Shown: positions 11,301 to 20,670 of the stretch, piece after piece
Layout of the letters: each line of letters opens with the position of its first letter
How positions within the stretch are numbered: position 1 is the stretch's first letter
From: Arenicola marina
Lineage: Eukaryota > Annelida > Polychaeta > Arenicolidae
Direction: 5' to 3'
DNA length: 64,000 bases
Assembly: GCA_964019135.1 (NCBI GenBank)
Contig: OZ025258.1
Span: 29,506,186 to 29,570,185 of the forward strand
Notes under the pieces: generated by a model
The model's input: the letters and a program-made list of their open reading frames with translations, nothing else
Database searches by the model: none
Told to the model about the DNA's origin: nothing
Translations under genes and position numbers: made by a program

Positions 11301-12112
11301 TGACAATCTTTTACGAGAATTGGTATATTAAGGGTGTTAAGACAGTGAAGGATTTAATAGGTGAAGATAATCTTTTACTTTCGGAGCAAGAGCTGAAAGA
11401 TAGATATGGTTTGTGTTTTAACTTCTTGGAATATTTTTCGCTACGGTCTGCGATTCCACATAGCTGGAAATTGAAAATCAAAGACGCTCAAGCTGAACGA
11501 GCTCTCACGGTTAATAATGTGAGATTTTATACTTGTAAACAAATGTATTGGAAATTTCTTCCTAGGCCAGCATCTATTGTACAACGCGTTAAGTGGATAG
11601 AACTGTTTGGCTTTTCAGAAGATGAATGGTCTCAATATTGTCTTTTACCTTTCAGCTGCTCTCTTGAAACAAAGTTGCAATCCTTCCAATTTTCGGTTCT
11701 ATATCGGTTCGTACCATACAAAAGCAGGTTGTTTAAGATGGGACTGGTTGACAATGACACCTGTGATTATTGTGATGGAATTGACACGATCATCCATAGG
11801 TTTATATCATGCCCGGTGGTGACAACATTCTGGGACGAGTTTTTATCTTGGTGGAAAGACAATGCTGCTGACAAAGTCCATCTACAAGAATTGCAATTAT
11901 TGTTAGGAGATATCGCGGCGGAGTACACGCTTAATAACTGTTTGCTTGTTGCAAGGAACTTTATTCACAAACAGAAGTGTAAGGTGGCACCTATCAGCTT
12001 CCATATTTTTAAGGTTGTCTTAAGGTATCATATTATGTTGGAAAAACAAATTCTTTCAGCGAAAAAGCAGCTAGACAAGTATGAAAAAAGGTGGAGTCGC
12101 ATTAACATATGA
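8387..12112 (+). CDS. LINE ORF2 protein: APE-type endonuclease and reverse transcriptase
   Basis: Encodes 1241 residues with no internal stop. The endonuclease domain covers about residues 5-240: MNIRG (10-14), the acidic QETH (E41), GGDFN (145-149), SRLDF (206-210) and SDHKP (232-236). The reverse transcriptase runs from about 450 to 800, with NKTPGTDGL near 474, DFEKAFDSIEW near 605 (first catalytic aspartate), RQGCPLAPFLF, and LADD near 706 as the catalytic box where most LINEs have an aromatic residue plus ADD. A C-terminal CCHC (C-x2-C-x7-H-x4-C, about 1124-1142) precedes a tryptophan-rich end. The protein nicks target DNA and primes reverse transcription there. The length and order fit the L1/Tx1 group. 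All key residues I can check are present. Confidence 0.95.
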   Translation: MAFKLEILSMNIRGLRNNFKRLSLFRYLHKFHKNCLVLLQETHSVITDEVRWQREWGCTIEFNHFSEDSRGVCILFPPDIDCRVTSLATDKNGRILLINAIFDENEFTIANIYAPTKDNVKSQCDFLDNLWELMKDVTGDNLIIGGDFNITVDPNLDKKGVIEKLSKYRTNLLEFIDDQELCEIWRKRNPGVKQYTWESADGKTKSRLDFFLVSDFLVPHVKAIRIDVPFKSDHKPVYLHLQGRLFQSRGPGFWKFNSSLLGDEHYVNQMNDLLIGAKNKYADIQNKGLKWDFIKCEIRNVTISFSKMKASQRRDRERVLLERLRELERTAVNGLLNHDLVSPIKTELEEWSDIQTKGAIIRSRALWAEQGERSTKYFLGLGKRNYKNKCIVKLKTGDNKTIVHPGEILKEELAFYKSLYSSKRQPFSKIKYKALSDTFLKNPDIPQLSEAQRDNLEVIFSPEELGITLKEFKHNKTPGTDGLTAEYYKFFWKHLSEFVTQSLNFALEFKTMSTDQKRGVISLIPKKDKDRSLLKNWRPLSLLNVDYKLASKTLARRIQPLLTYLINSDQTGYVKERYIGENIRLISDILRISSTRNIPALILLLDFEKAFDSIEWTYIDEALVAFNFGNNFRSFVKTLYSGSISSVINNGYTTEWFPLERSVRQGCPLAPFLFVIAVELLAIAVRRDESIKGVNLGTHTVKISQLADDTTSFLADEKSAENLLNLVEHFSKLSGLRCNLDKTEAIWIGANAGCPSGTLKVNWNNTLLFNTLGITFTLDEYEMANVNLGSKLDALKKCLNLWKMRNLTLIGRILVLKSLALSKLTYVTTNMFIPPEAVECIQRLINSFLWDNKTPKVKLDVMALPTSEGGLKAPVYVNQVKSLRLSFIKRIFSIEKKAWRECAQMFFPTMRLADLFSTRCAVPTSLLSELPLFYKDLVTFWAELMSKFEPVSAIDVLSESLWFNPFITIENMTIFYENWYIKGVKTVKDLIGEDNLLLSEQELKDRYGLCFNFLEYFSLRSAIPHSWKLKIKDAQAERALTVNNVRFYTCKQMYWKFLPRPASIVQRVKWIELFGFSEDEWSQYCLLPFSCSLETKLQSFQFSVLYRFVPYKSRLFKMGLVDNDTCDYCDGIDTIIHRFISCPVVTTFWDEFLSWWKDNAADKVHLQELQLLLGDIAAEYTLNNCLLVARNFIHKQKCKVAPISFHIFKVVLRYHIMLEKQILSAKKQLDKYEKRWSRINI

Positions 12113-12187
12113 AATCATGTAATGAAATATTTTGCTATGTTCGTCAAGAAATCCAGTATGTATACCCGCACATGCACTTTATATAAA

Positions 12188-12220
<33 letters not shown>
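12113..12220 (+). other. LINE 3' UTR and poly-A tail
   Basis: The 3' UTR is only about 75 bp. An AATAAA overlaps the start of the A tract at 12188, and about 30 A residues follow up to 12220. The tail abuts the right 480-bp repeat directly, as expected for target-primed reverse transcription. Confidence 0.9.
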
Positions 12221-12221
<1 letters not shown>

Positions 12222-12700
12222 AACGTCCTTGGTTACTCTTAACGTTGCATATCAAGCTGTTTTTGCTGTTTTTAATGTGGATTTTGCCTATAAGAATCCA
12301 AACCGAAGACACCTACCATATCCCCGGGGGGCACTCTTGTACCAATCTGGGGGGCGGGGGGGGGATGGGGGGGGGGGTTCGCTGGTGCCTTGATGCCGCA
12401 TATTTTTGTGATGAAAAAGATATCTCTTCAGAGCGGATATTTTAAAACTTGCGACCGGGGGGAGGGGCTCCGAAAATGTGCGTTCGTAGCGCTGGTTGCC
12501 GCGAAAAAATAGCCCTTCCGAGCGGATTTTGGCTGTAAAAAAAATGAAAATCACTACATTCGCCGGTTGGCATTTATATCACCTGTTTTCTCGGCTTATA
12601 TGCGTCCATCTGGTTGTTAAAATGGTATTCTTTAGTCAAGATATTTATCTCTCCTAAGAGGTTTTTTTTCCGGTACAAGCCGTTGACTTGGAAATTTGTC
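12221..12700 (+). repeat. Right copy of the 480-bp direct repeat flanking the LINE
   Basis: Identical as read to 3855-4334. Beyond 12700 the sequence (TTGTGGGAAATG) is unrelated to the LINE 5' end that follows the left copy, which places the boundary exactly. It contains a G-rich tract around 12349-12377 with strong quadruplex potential. Confidence 0.9.
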
Positions 12701-13439
12701 TTGTGGGAAATGTGGAAAAATGACATACATGTGCATATTCCCCTAAATAAATCGACAATATCGACAATAACAAATGCAATGAGGCGAAACGTAAAAAAGT
12801 AAGCTACAAACATAGAAGTAGCTGTGGCCGTATTCGATTAAGGTGTACGAGAGTGTACGACAATGGAACGCCAAGGGATATAACCATATGATGTCACGTG
12901 ACCAATGTAACAGAGTTATTTTGGCCTTGTCTGTCAGTGTGTTGTCACGACCTCAGTAAAGATTACAGATTGCGGAGGTCATGGATCCCAGTGTGGGAAA
13001 TAGATTGCATGTCTCGCAGTTGCAGTTATGTTAACAATAATATATTTGACTCAAAATTCACACTCCGTAAGGGTATATTTATTTCGACCGAATCCACATC
13101 TATTAAATCTCGCCTTCCAGCAACAGTAATACTATTTAAGCGCTAAACCACATAAACTAGATTTACATCCACCTGGTTTTTGCTCTGACGATAATAGGTT
13201 TGGTTGACAAGTAATCTCGAATTGATGCTGCAAGGTAAAAAACGCACCTTGACCGCCTTGGTATTTCACAGACCAAGGATTCCAGGGGCATGTGCAGCAA
13301 TTCTTCCAAATAGGGCACAATCAATGGTTTCACAACAAAAATAGATACCGATGTGACAGTGGTGTACTTTACGTGCTGTGTGCACACCTATAATAAGCTG
13401 ATCGTTGGTAAGATTAAAATTAAGGGACACATAAACTAC
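12701..13439. other. Non-coding stretch, no gene recognised
   Basis: Presumably the original genomic sequence to the right of the LINE target. The open frames are short and unlike known proteins. Confidence 0.5.
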
Positions 13440-13760
13440 GAAGCTTGATACATTGGGGGCACAGAATTTGAAAAGGGGGGGGGGCACTTAGGGTACGTCC
13501 ACTTAGGGGCACGTACACCCTGTGCCCGCCCCCACCCCCACCCCCCCCCCACCCCCACTGGACACGCCCATGTCCACCTGCATCGGGGGGGGGGGCACAA
13601 AGAGACGTAGTACCGTGACCGTTGTGCACACAAAGTGGGAGGGGGGAGGGGTAAGGTATATCTTGTAGGATCTGAAAGGGAAGGGGGGCGGGCATGTGCT
13701 TGTGCCCCCCCCCCCACCACCTATGGCCTGTGCCACCCCCTCCCTGAACACGCCCATGGA
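13440..13760. repeat. G-run and C-run low-complexity stretch
   Basis: Runs of 6-11 G or C alternate (for example near 13478, 13538, 13586 and 13704), with repeated words such as GGGGGCAC and CACGCCCAT. This produces several long proline- or glycine-rich frames without coding character. The stretch lies just beyond the 3' end of the methyltransferase-like gene. Confidence 0.6.
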
Positions 13761-13801
13761 TGCAAACAACACCTAAATCTACGCAACTATATATATTGAG
13801 G

Positions 13802-14794
13802 CTACGTTATGAAATATGGATTTAACCTCCCTACGGAAAAGCCCTGGGGAACTTTTGGCTCGTAGTTGCATTGAAATATTTCCATTATCTGCCCTTCCCT
13901 CTTGGCTGACTCCCAGACGTCACCCAGACTCTGCATCCAACCGAGTCTCTTATCCGGGTAGTTGTCCAGCATAATGATGTTGTCCACGCTGGCCATCTGC
14001 CGGAAGTTGTTATAGTCCGCGAGACACACGGGGTTCGTGTGGCCGCCGTCGATGGATATGACGTCACACTTTACTGCCGGGTTCGCCTGGCGAAACGTTG
14101 GCAGCGTTTCGGTGGAATCACCCCACGTGACAGTCAATCTCCCTGGAAACCGCTGCTGCAGATAATCGGCCATCGGGCGTGAGTAGTGGTGCTCGCCGAT
14201 GTCGAAGGAGTACACAGTGGTGTTTGGGTTAGCCTGTAGCCACATGAAGCTGCTGTGGCCGCCATTAAACCCCGTCTCACATACCGTCCGGATGAACGGA
14301 GCCTGGACTATGTAATAATAGGCGATATATTCCTCAATGTAGGCGGCGCTGGTGCCTTCGTTAATGTTACCCACCGATATCAACTTGGCCTTGAACAGGT
14401 CGTACTCCTTTCGGAAGGGCTCCGGGAATGGGGACTTCTTGTCGACATCTTTGAATAAATCTGGACAATGCTTTAAACCGTTCGGTACGAATGAAAATAT
14501 ATCCAACCAGCTCCACGTGGTTTGGGCGCGAGACCGGCCTTTGGTGATGGTCGCCGGCGTGAGGGGCCTGACACGGCTCTCGGGGTGGTTGAGGAGAGGC
14601 TGTCCCGAGGCCATGGTGGCCGGCACCAGGGCCAATGTCGACGGGGACTGAGCCATGTAACCGCTGTTGTAGAGCAACAGGACACCGAATATGACGAGGG
14701 CAGGGTAGAGAGCACACAGACAGAATCCCTTGGTAAAACGGCCGCTGAAACAGTCTCTGCCTTTGCGAACGCCATATCCGCTTTCCTCCTTCAT
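13802..14794 (-). CDS. Type II membrane protein with a methyltransferase-24-like domain
   Basis: Encodes 330 residues from the first in-frame ATG (MKEESGYG); the frame stays open upstream with no further ATG before a stop. A short basic cytosolic tail is followed by one hydrophobic segment at about 23-43, then a Ser/Thr/Pro-rich stem and a globular domain. That domain has a class I methyltransferase fold signature: ETGFNGGHS (173-181, SAM-loop-like), YSFDIG (195-200, acidic end of strand 2), CDVISIDGGH (243-252) and IMLDNYP (274-280). This suggests a Golgi or ER lumenal SAM-dependent methyltransferase of the Methyltransf_24 type, substrate unknown. The gene is a single exon. No broken motif is seen. 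It could be a retrocopy of a spliced gene or a member of an intronless family. Confidence 0.8.
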   Translation of the reverse strand: MKEESGYGVRKGRDCFSGRFTKGFCLCALYPALVIFGVLLLYNSGYMAQSPSTLALVPATMASGQPLLNHPESRVRPLTPATITKGRSRAQTTWSWLDIFSFVPNGLKHCPDLFKDVDKKSPFPEPFRKEYDLFKAKLISVGNINEGTSAAYIEEYIAYYYIVQAPFIRTVCETGFNGGHSSFMWLQANPNTTVYSFDIGEHHYSRPMADYLQQRFPGRLTVTWGDSTETLPTFRQANPAVKCDVISIDGGHTNPVCLADYNNFRQMASVDNIIMLDNYPDKRLGWMQSLGDVWESAKREGQIMEIFQCNYEPKVPQGFSVGRLNPYFIT

Positions 14795-15325
14795 GTCTGC
14801 TGATTTCTCGCCACCGGCCAGTGGCGCGTTATCCTTATCGTGCCGCACGTAATAAGTGAAATAGTGGTGTGTATCACAAAACAGGCAATGATAGTTATAT
14901 CCTGGTACGGCGACTGTACTATAATAATATTACAAGGAGACGTCCAGTCGAACGGCCCCCATACCATATGGTGTCTATGTGACGTTCACCTTGCCTTGTC
15001 TATGTGGGATCGCGGACGTTCGTACACACATGTATATCTGACTGTGGAGGCGCATGCCAACCAGCCACCAGGTGTCGCGCACTGCCGCCCCACAGTTATG
15101 ATGCCGCCGTGGCTCTGACGCTACCACCACGCCCGCTGGGGGCTCCGCTGTATTTGAAAGCATCCGTCGCCAGGGCCGCGCTGCATAAATGAATCGAATG
15201 AATGGGCCGCGGATGCAAATCAATAACGGGAACCTAGGCGAGCCTAGACCTGCTCGCAACACACTAGGCCGGTAACGGGTAACTTTAGGGGCGCACCATT
15301 TCATATCAGGGGGGGGAGGGCTAGC
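14795..15325. other. Upstream region of the methyltransferase-like gene
   Basis: Should contain its promoter and 5' UTR, but I see no clear TATA box or initiator that I would commit to. No other gene is recognised. Confidence 0.4.
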
Positions 15326-15448
15326 GCTACCGCTGTCGTCTCGCGTCACTCGGTGTCTGCGCTACCGCTGTCGCCCCGCGTCACTGGGTGTCTGGGCTAC
15401 CGCTGTCGTCCCGCGTCACTGGGTGTTTGCGCTACCGCTGTCGCCCCA
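15326..15448 (+). repeat. 35-bp tandem repeat, about 3.5 copies
   Basis: Units start with GCTACCGCTGTCG at 15326, 15361, 15396 and 15431. They differ by a few substitutions, mainly at the GTCTC, CCCCG and TCCCG positions. No coding role is apparent. Confidence 0.9.
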
Positions 15449-16089
15449 CAAGCAACCAGACTGCACGTACCACCGCTAAAGTATTATGGTAAGGACAATG
15501 CCCATGTAACAGCACATTATTGAAAAAGAATGTACGAGGCGAAAGCCGAGTACATATCTTTTCAAGAATGAACAGTTACACGGGTATTCTCTGACTTTAA
15601 AGTACGCTCGGTGAGCACCAGATGAATGTAGCGTGAATAAGAGTTCTTTGAAGATGTACATTGTATCTCTCGCTTCCGAAACCAATAAAATAGCTCACTT
15701 AAGTCGGTCCAGATTCTATGTGAGAACCCACGAAATGTATTGTTGTGGCAATGGTAAACTTGAGTCATATGTGAGCTAAGCGGAAACAGTGGTTTGCCCT
15801 GACATGGAAGAACGTTGCAGCCACGAGTCAGTTTAGTTCATCTTTAGATCGCATGAATGAAGTCGTGTTTCGCATCAAGGCGCGCAGGCTACTTCGCATG
15901 GATTATGTGTCATTATACAGGCGATAATCGTCATTTGAATGTGGAATATGATACAATCGTTCAAATTATTGGATACTGAAAGGATTTCAAAGTAGCTATG
16001 TTCTATGATTTCAAATTCAGTTTCTAAAAGTGGATTTTGTGATCTACGTTTGTTTTGATGAGTCATTTGTATGTGTTTTTGCTGGGGCT
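15449..16089. other. Non-coding stretch, no gene recognised
   Basis: AT-rich sequence with only short frames. It ends at the SINE target duplication. Confidence 0.5.
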
Positions 16090-16300
16090 TTCCATCGGGC
16101 GTCACGGGGGCCTCCCTGGTGTAGTGGTTAGCGCACTAGACCGCAGATCAATAGGTCCTGGGTTCGAATCCGGGCTCGGGCACCTAATCTGGGGCATGTT
16201 TCATTCCTTCATCCTTCATCGTCTCGGGAGGTTCCTTGGCCCAATTTAGCCTGTATGTGCACAAAAGTGGCCTAAAACACCAACATTCCATCGGGCGTCA
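16090..16300 (+). mobile_element. tRNA-headed SINE with 15-bp target-site duplications
   Basis: The body (16105-16285) is bracketed by TTCCATCGGGCGTCA at 16090-16104 and 16286-16300, a perfect 15-bp duplication. The head contains a polymerase III A box (TGGTGTAGTGG, near 16117) and B box (GGTTCGAATCC, near 16160), as in a tRNA gene. The following part with TTCATCCTTCATCG and CCAATTTAGCCTG is the SINE body, and the 3' end reads AAAACACCAACA. Perfect duplications suggest a young insertion. The same family occurs truncated and reversed at 29135-29280. Confidence 0.93.
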
Positions 16301-16529
16301 AGCTTCCAGTTCATCATCCATTGTGGTTGTGACCTGTTTTAGACAAGCTCACTTATTGCTCATGATTGGCATTGCCGGCGATTGTCGATTTCGTAACAGA
16401 AGGACGCATGTTCAACAGAACACCTGTTTGGTCTCCTTGAGTCAATCGCAATTTATCAGCTCGCTAAAACAGTACATTCGTGAAAATTAATGTACAGTTT
16501 AGACAATAGAATGACGTCACAGCAGTACT

Positions 16530-17595
16530 TTAATGGAAAGTTATTTTGTTCACTATGGGTTTCCAGGCAGGCTCCATAGCGACCAGGGTCGAAATTTCGA
16601 GGGGGAGATAATCAAAGAGTTGTGTGAACTCCCTGGCATGAACAAGTCTAGGACCACCCCGTACCATCCCATTGGAAATGGCTCCTGTGAACGGTTGAAC
16701 TCTACCCTGCTTAACATGTTGCGAACATTAAGAAAAGACGGACTGGAAGGCCCACGTTTCGCACTTAGTACATGCGTACAACTAACTGCACACGCGGTGA
16801 GGCGACACATTATTCTCCCCTTTACCTGATGTTCGGTAGACATCCAAAACTGCCCGTAGACTTACGATTTGGGCTCCGTGAAGCCCAGGCTTCTGAGCAG
16901 ACTTCTGGGAAATACGTGGTAAATCTACGTTGTCGCATGGAACATGCCCACTTTCTGCACTTGAATGCGGTTTCTGCTGGGGGGGGGGGGGGAGGAGAAA
17001 GGAAAGCAGCGCTATGATGCAGGAGTTCGTGGTGCCGTACTCAAAGTTGGGGATAGTGTAGTTCGTAGTGTCGGCCTGAAAGGCAAACACAAAATTGCGG
17101 ATCGGTGGTTACCGGATGTTTTCCTGGTAAAGTCTCAGCCATCCCGTGAAATCCCGGTGTTCGAGGTGGCAAGAAGCGATGGCCGTGGCAAATCGCGGAT
17201 CCTCCACAGAAACTTGCTACTGCCTGTTGGATCATATATCGATCAACGAGAACCAACTCCAATTCTTCGACGGGAGCGACTTCCCCGTGATCCTACAACG
17301 ATGATTGATGATGATGATGATGATGATAATGATGAAGAAGAGGTGGTTTTGCATGTTGCACAACCAATACCTGCACCACGTTCTGTTGTACATGACCTTG
17401 CACCCGTGTCGGTCTCTTCACCAAATGGTGTACAAGAGCCTGACAGTATCAGCCCGTACAGTTCCGTTGAGGGGACGAGCACCATCATTAATCAGAGTGA
17501 TTCGGATTCATTCACAGGTTTTGTAGCACGCGCGACGAGACGCCCAGGCCTACACCGCGGCCGCGGAGGGCAGTTCGACGCCCCACTTGGATGAA
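16530..17595 (+). mobile_element. Fossil of a Ty3/gypsy-type LTR retrotransposon (integrase region)
   Basis: The translation shows integrase-core features (HSDQG with a downstream NGxxER region) and then the integrase C-terminal region. This is typical of Ty3/gypsy polyproteins. The copy is a fragment, broken at least twice, with no long terminal repeats recognised on either side. It ends in low-complexity acidic-coding (GAT)n sequence. I treat it as an old, non-functional remnant. Confidence 0.8.
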
Positions 17596-17819
17596 TCCAG
17601 AAGTGTATGACATGTCGCATCAAGTCACTTATCCCACGCCTGTAGCCCAGAGGGTTAACGCACTGAAAGTTGTTGTTCAGACATTGCTAGGTGGCTTTAT
17701 TTAGCATGTTTATTTATTATAGCTCTTGTCTTTCCTAATTAGACAGTTTGAAATATCAGGACGCCATTTCCCGGAGGCGAAAAAGATGTGACAGATATGA
17801 AATGGTTGGCTTTCCATAG

Positions 17820-17950
17820 CCCCATATCGCCTGTGTGAGTTGAGTGAGTGTGTGAGTGAGTATGTGGGTGAGTGCTTACTGTAAGGTGTGTCGGGTTGAT
17901 GATGATACGATTACGAGTGAGTATGAAAGTGAGTATGAGTGAGAGAGCGG
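17820..17950. repeat. Impure (GAGT)n / (GTGA)n microsatellite
   Basis: Runs of GAGTGAGTGTGTGAGTGAGT-like sequence near 17836-17875 and again near 17916-17945, separated by a non-repetitive stretch. Confidence 0.7.
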
Positions 17951-18888
17951 TCACCATAAGGTGTCATTTGCATGTTGGCCTGTATTGCCCAATCCGCCAG
18001 CGTTAAAATGCGTCTTGTCCCATCCCTTCCTTGTCATTGCGGGTGTATATAAACGTATAGAGAATCTGACTCGTGACAATGGCTCCGTCCCAGCTCGGGC
18101 CAGCCTGCTATGTATTGGTCACGGTGGTCCGACTGGAAAGGTATGTTACCTGTTTGTTTGATTACTTTGATATAGATATGCGTTTCTATGGGTCTCCCGG
18201 AGTATATATAGTATGGATTTATTAATAAATAACTATATGCCGTTATCCTTGTCATATACCTTGTCTTTTCGCTCGATATACTTCTATCTCGCCATGAGAA
18301 GGTATTTATGTTTTTCGTCTTCCCCCAGACTACCACGTGATCTTTTGTATACATCTATGCAATAAATGTATTTACCGAACCACACCGGCTGTTGTAGTCT
18401 GTGTCCCATCAATACTGTCAGTTTCCAAGGCGACGAAAGTCCCCATTATGAGCCAATGAAAGTTTTTGCCCCCCGGTTTGGATAACTTGCCATGGAGGTA
18501 TCTCCACACCGCTTGGCAGGGACATTCGGTCCGTTTCGTTTCGGTTCGTTTCCAAGGCAACGGAAAATCCCATTATGAAAGATACAAATTTTACTTTTTT
18601 CCATGTTTGGTGCAGTTACAATGCAATGCGTGTAGCCTCACGCTACTTGCTACACGCTTTCTGTTGACTTTGCTCAGGTTATTTCTGAAAAGCTTTCACA
18701 TGTTTTCCAATGCTTTGAACGTGAATGATTGGGTTTTATTTAGCAGTAGTTAATTTAGTTAAGAGACATGCTTATTGTAGAACATTCACTGAGCACAATA
18801 AAAAATGGCACGCTGTCGAGCCACTTTTTATGCCAAACTGGTGCATCTTGGGAAGTGTCGCTTTGTTCTTGTGGACTATGACTCTATG
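17951..18888. other. Non-coding stretch with a short direct repeat
   Basis: A word of about 28 bp beginning TTTCCAAGGC and ending CCCATTATGA recurs near 18421 and 18549 with a few changes. No gene is recognised. Confidence 0.45.
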
Positions 18889-19388
18889 TAGACTCCATAT
18901 GACATCAAAATCTCAGCTGCAGTTTTTGCCTTTTTAAATATAACAATTTAATTCTGCTCTCTATTATGATTCCAAACCTATATTTCAAATGCCTCCACCC
19001 CTGAAATAGATTTGATGAGTTGATTTGATACAAATTAAATAGGATTGAAAAAAAAATATATATATATTTTATGACCTGTATATTGTTCATATACTATTTC
19101 CTAATACTTGACACCTTTTGCCTATTTCTGACACAGACTCTATGACGTCAAAATTTCAGCTGCAGTTATTGCCTTTTTAAATACAACAATTTAATCTTTG
19201 GTATCTTATTATAATTCCAAAGCAAGATTTCAAATGCCTCCACCCCTGAAATATATAATTTGAAGAGTTTAATTGAGACCAATTAAACAGGAGTTTAAAC
19301 CAAAACTGTAAATATTTTAAGAATATTTTATTATATTTGTTCACATACTCTTTCATATTTTTGACACCCTATGCCTACTTTTGACACC
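18889..19388 (+). repeat. Diverged tandem dimer, unit about 245-255 bp
   Basis: Two adjacent units begin AGACTCCATATGACATCA (18889) and AGACTCTATGACGTCA (19136). Both contain CAGCTGCAGT, TTTCAAATGCCTCCACCCCT and end with a GACACC...CCTA...GACAC run. The divergence is substantial, so the duplication is old. Confidence 0.8.
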
Positions 19389-20534
19389 CCAGGAAAATTC
19401 AGATTTATTGATAACCATGTCACTCATCTATGGTTTGAAAAAATACCGGGTTATTCAGTGGTGCTATTGTTAAGTTTCAGATTAATTTAATCTATCCTAT
19501 ATATTTTAATTAATGCCATTATTACTATTTTTAATCAAATGCAGAATGTATATATTTTATTTATCTCAAACCAACATTTTAATTTTAATATTGTTCCAAT
19601 ACAATAATTTTCAATGTCAAATGTCAAAAACTGGTTTCCCTGGCAGACAAATATAGATCTAGATTACCATCACAAAACAATACATGTATAGGACATACAA
19701 ATATTTTCATATCCAGTCTATTTGGACATGGAAATTAAACATATCACTAGCTATTTTATGAACAAAATTGGCTAGGATATCAAAAAATGTACAGATACCG
19801 AATGAAATCCTTTTTCCCGAAACTAAACGACCCCTCTTAAAATGTCACGCTTCGAGTATATTCACAACAAAATGGTTATACTTTGTATTTTTAACATCCC
19901 CTTGCTGACAAAGAATTAAAATTCAAAAAAGCCACAATTATTGAATTCAAAGTTTAATCAAAAAGGCAACAATTACTGAAACAACGGTTTTAGTAGCTCA
20001 TATGACATGTTATGGACATGTCAAATTTTGTTTGGCCAGATTGGGGCACTTTCTGTGAAAGGGTGTAGCTTTGTAATGAACATATACCTGGTACATAGAT
20101 ATCAGAAAGCATGCTATAGATTGCTATAGATCTATGAACAGCTTTAAACTTGATTTAAAAATATCTCACCAACCTATATATAATTTAAGCAAAGGGAACA
20201 AAGGGTCAGAAAATTAAAAATGAATAAGATATTAATCATTATAAAATAGATCTAATATCATTAATTATAGACTCAAGCAACTACTTATTTCTGTATTTCT
20301 CTGCATATGACTTTAAGCCCAAATATTACCGCTGAACGACTGAGCCATTAATCTTATTTTTAATTAAAAGAAATATATAAAAACATCATTTCTATAACCT
20401 AGATAAGATATTTCAGCAAAAGCAGCTTTAAGAATATAAACTACTTCAGCTAATACAGCAGCTTTAAGAACTAGACCTATATTATTATTAAATTTGGGTG
20501 AGCTCGAACTTAGGTTATGCCTATTTATATTATG
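19389..20534. other. AT-rich non-coding stretch
   Basis: No gene, no clear tandem or terminal repeats. Scattered TATA and AATAAA-like words are expected at this composition. Confidence 0.5.
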
Positions 20535-20670
20535 CAGCTAAGCTAATATATGAATAGGTAGGAAAGTAGAGTTTGTGAAACGAGTGTTTGTTATTCAGTG
20601 CCGTGTGTACGTAAGGCCATTTAAACATACACTGACGGTAAGGAGACCACACAGGCGGTATTGCTCAGCT

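Larger units (their letters stand above)
4335..12220 (+). mobile_element. L1/Tx1-type LINE, apparently full length, interrupted by rolling-circle elements
   Basis: The element has a 5' untranslated region of about 295 bp, ORF1 (coiled coil plus RNA-binding region), an inter-ORF region, a 1241-residue ORF2 (endonuclease plus reverse transcriptase plus CCHC), a 3' UTR of about 75 bp and a poly-A tail. Without the 2282-bp Helentron insertion its length would be about 5.6 kb, usual for L1-like elements. ORF2 is open throughout and the flanking repeats are identical, so the insertion is young. Two ORFs, an APE-type endonuclease, the ORF2 CCHC and the poly-A tail point to the L1/Tx1 group. Exact clade placement would need a reverse-transcriptase tree. 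Confidence 0.93.

Noticed and set aside
16111-16183. Possible tRNA gene with A and B boxes
   Set aside because: It is the head of a SINE with a non-tRNA body and 15-bp target duplications; I could not draw a convincing full cloverleaf.
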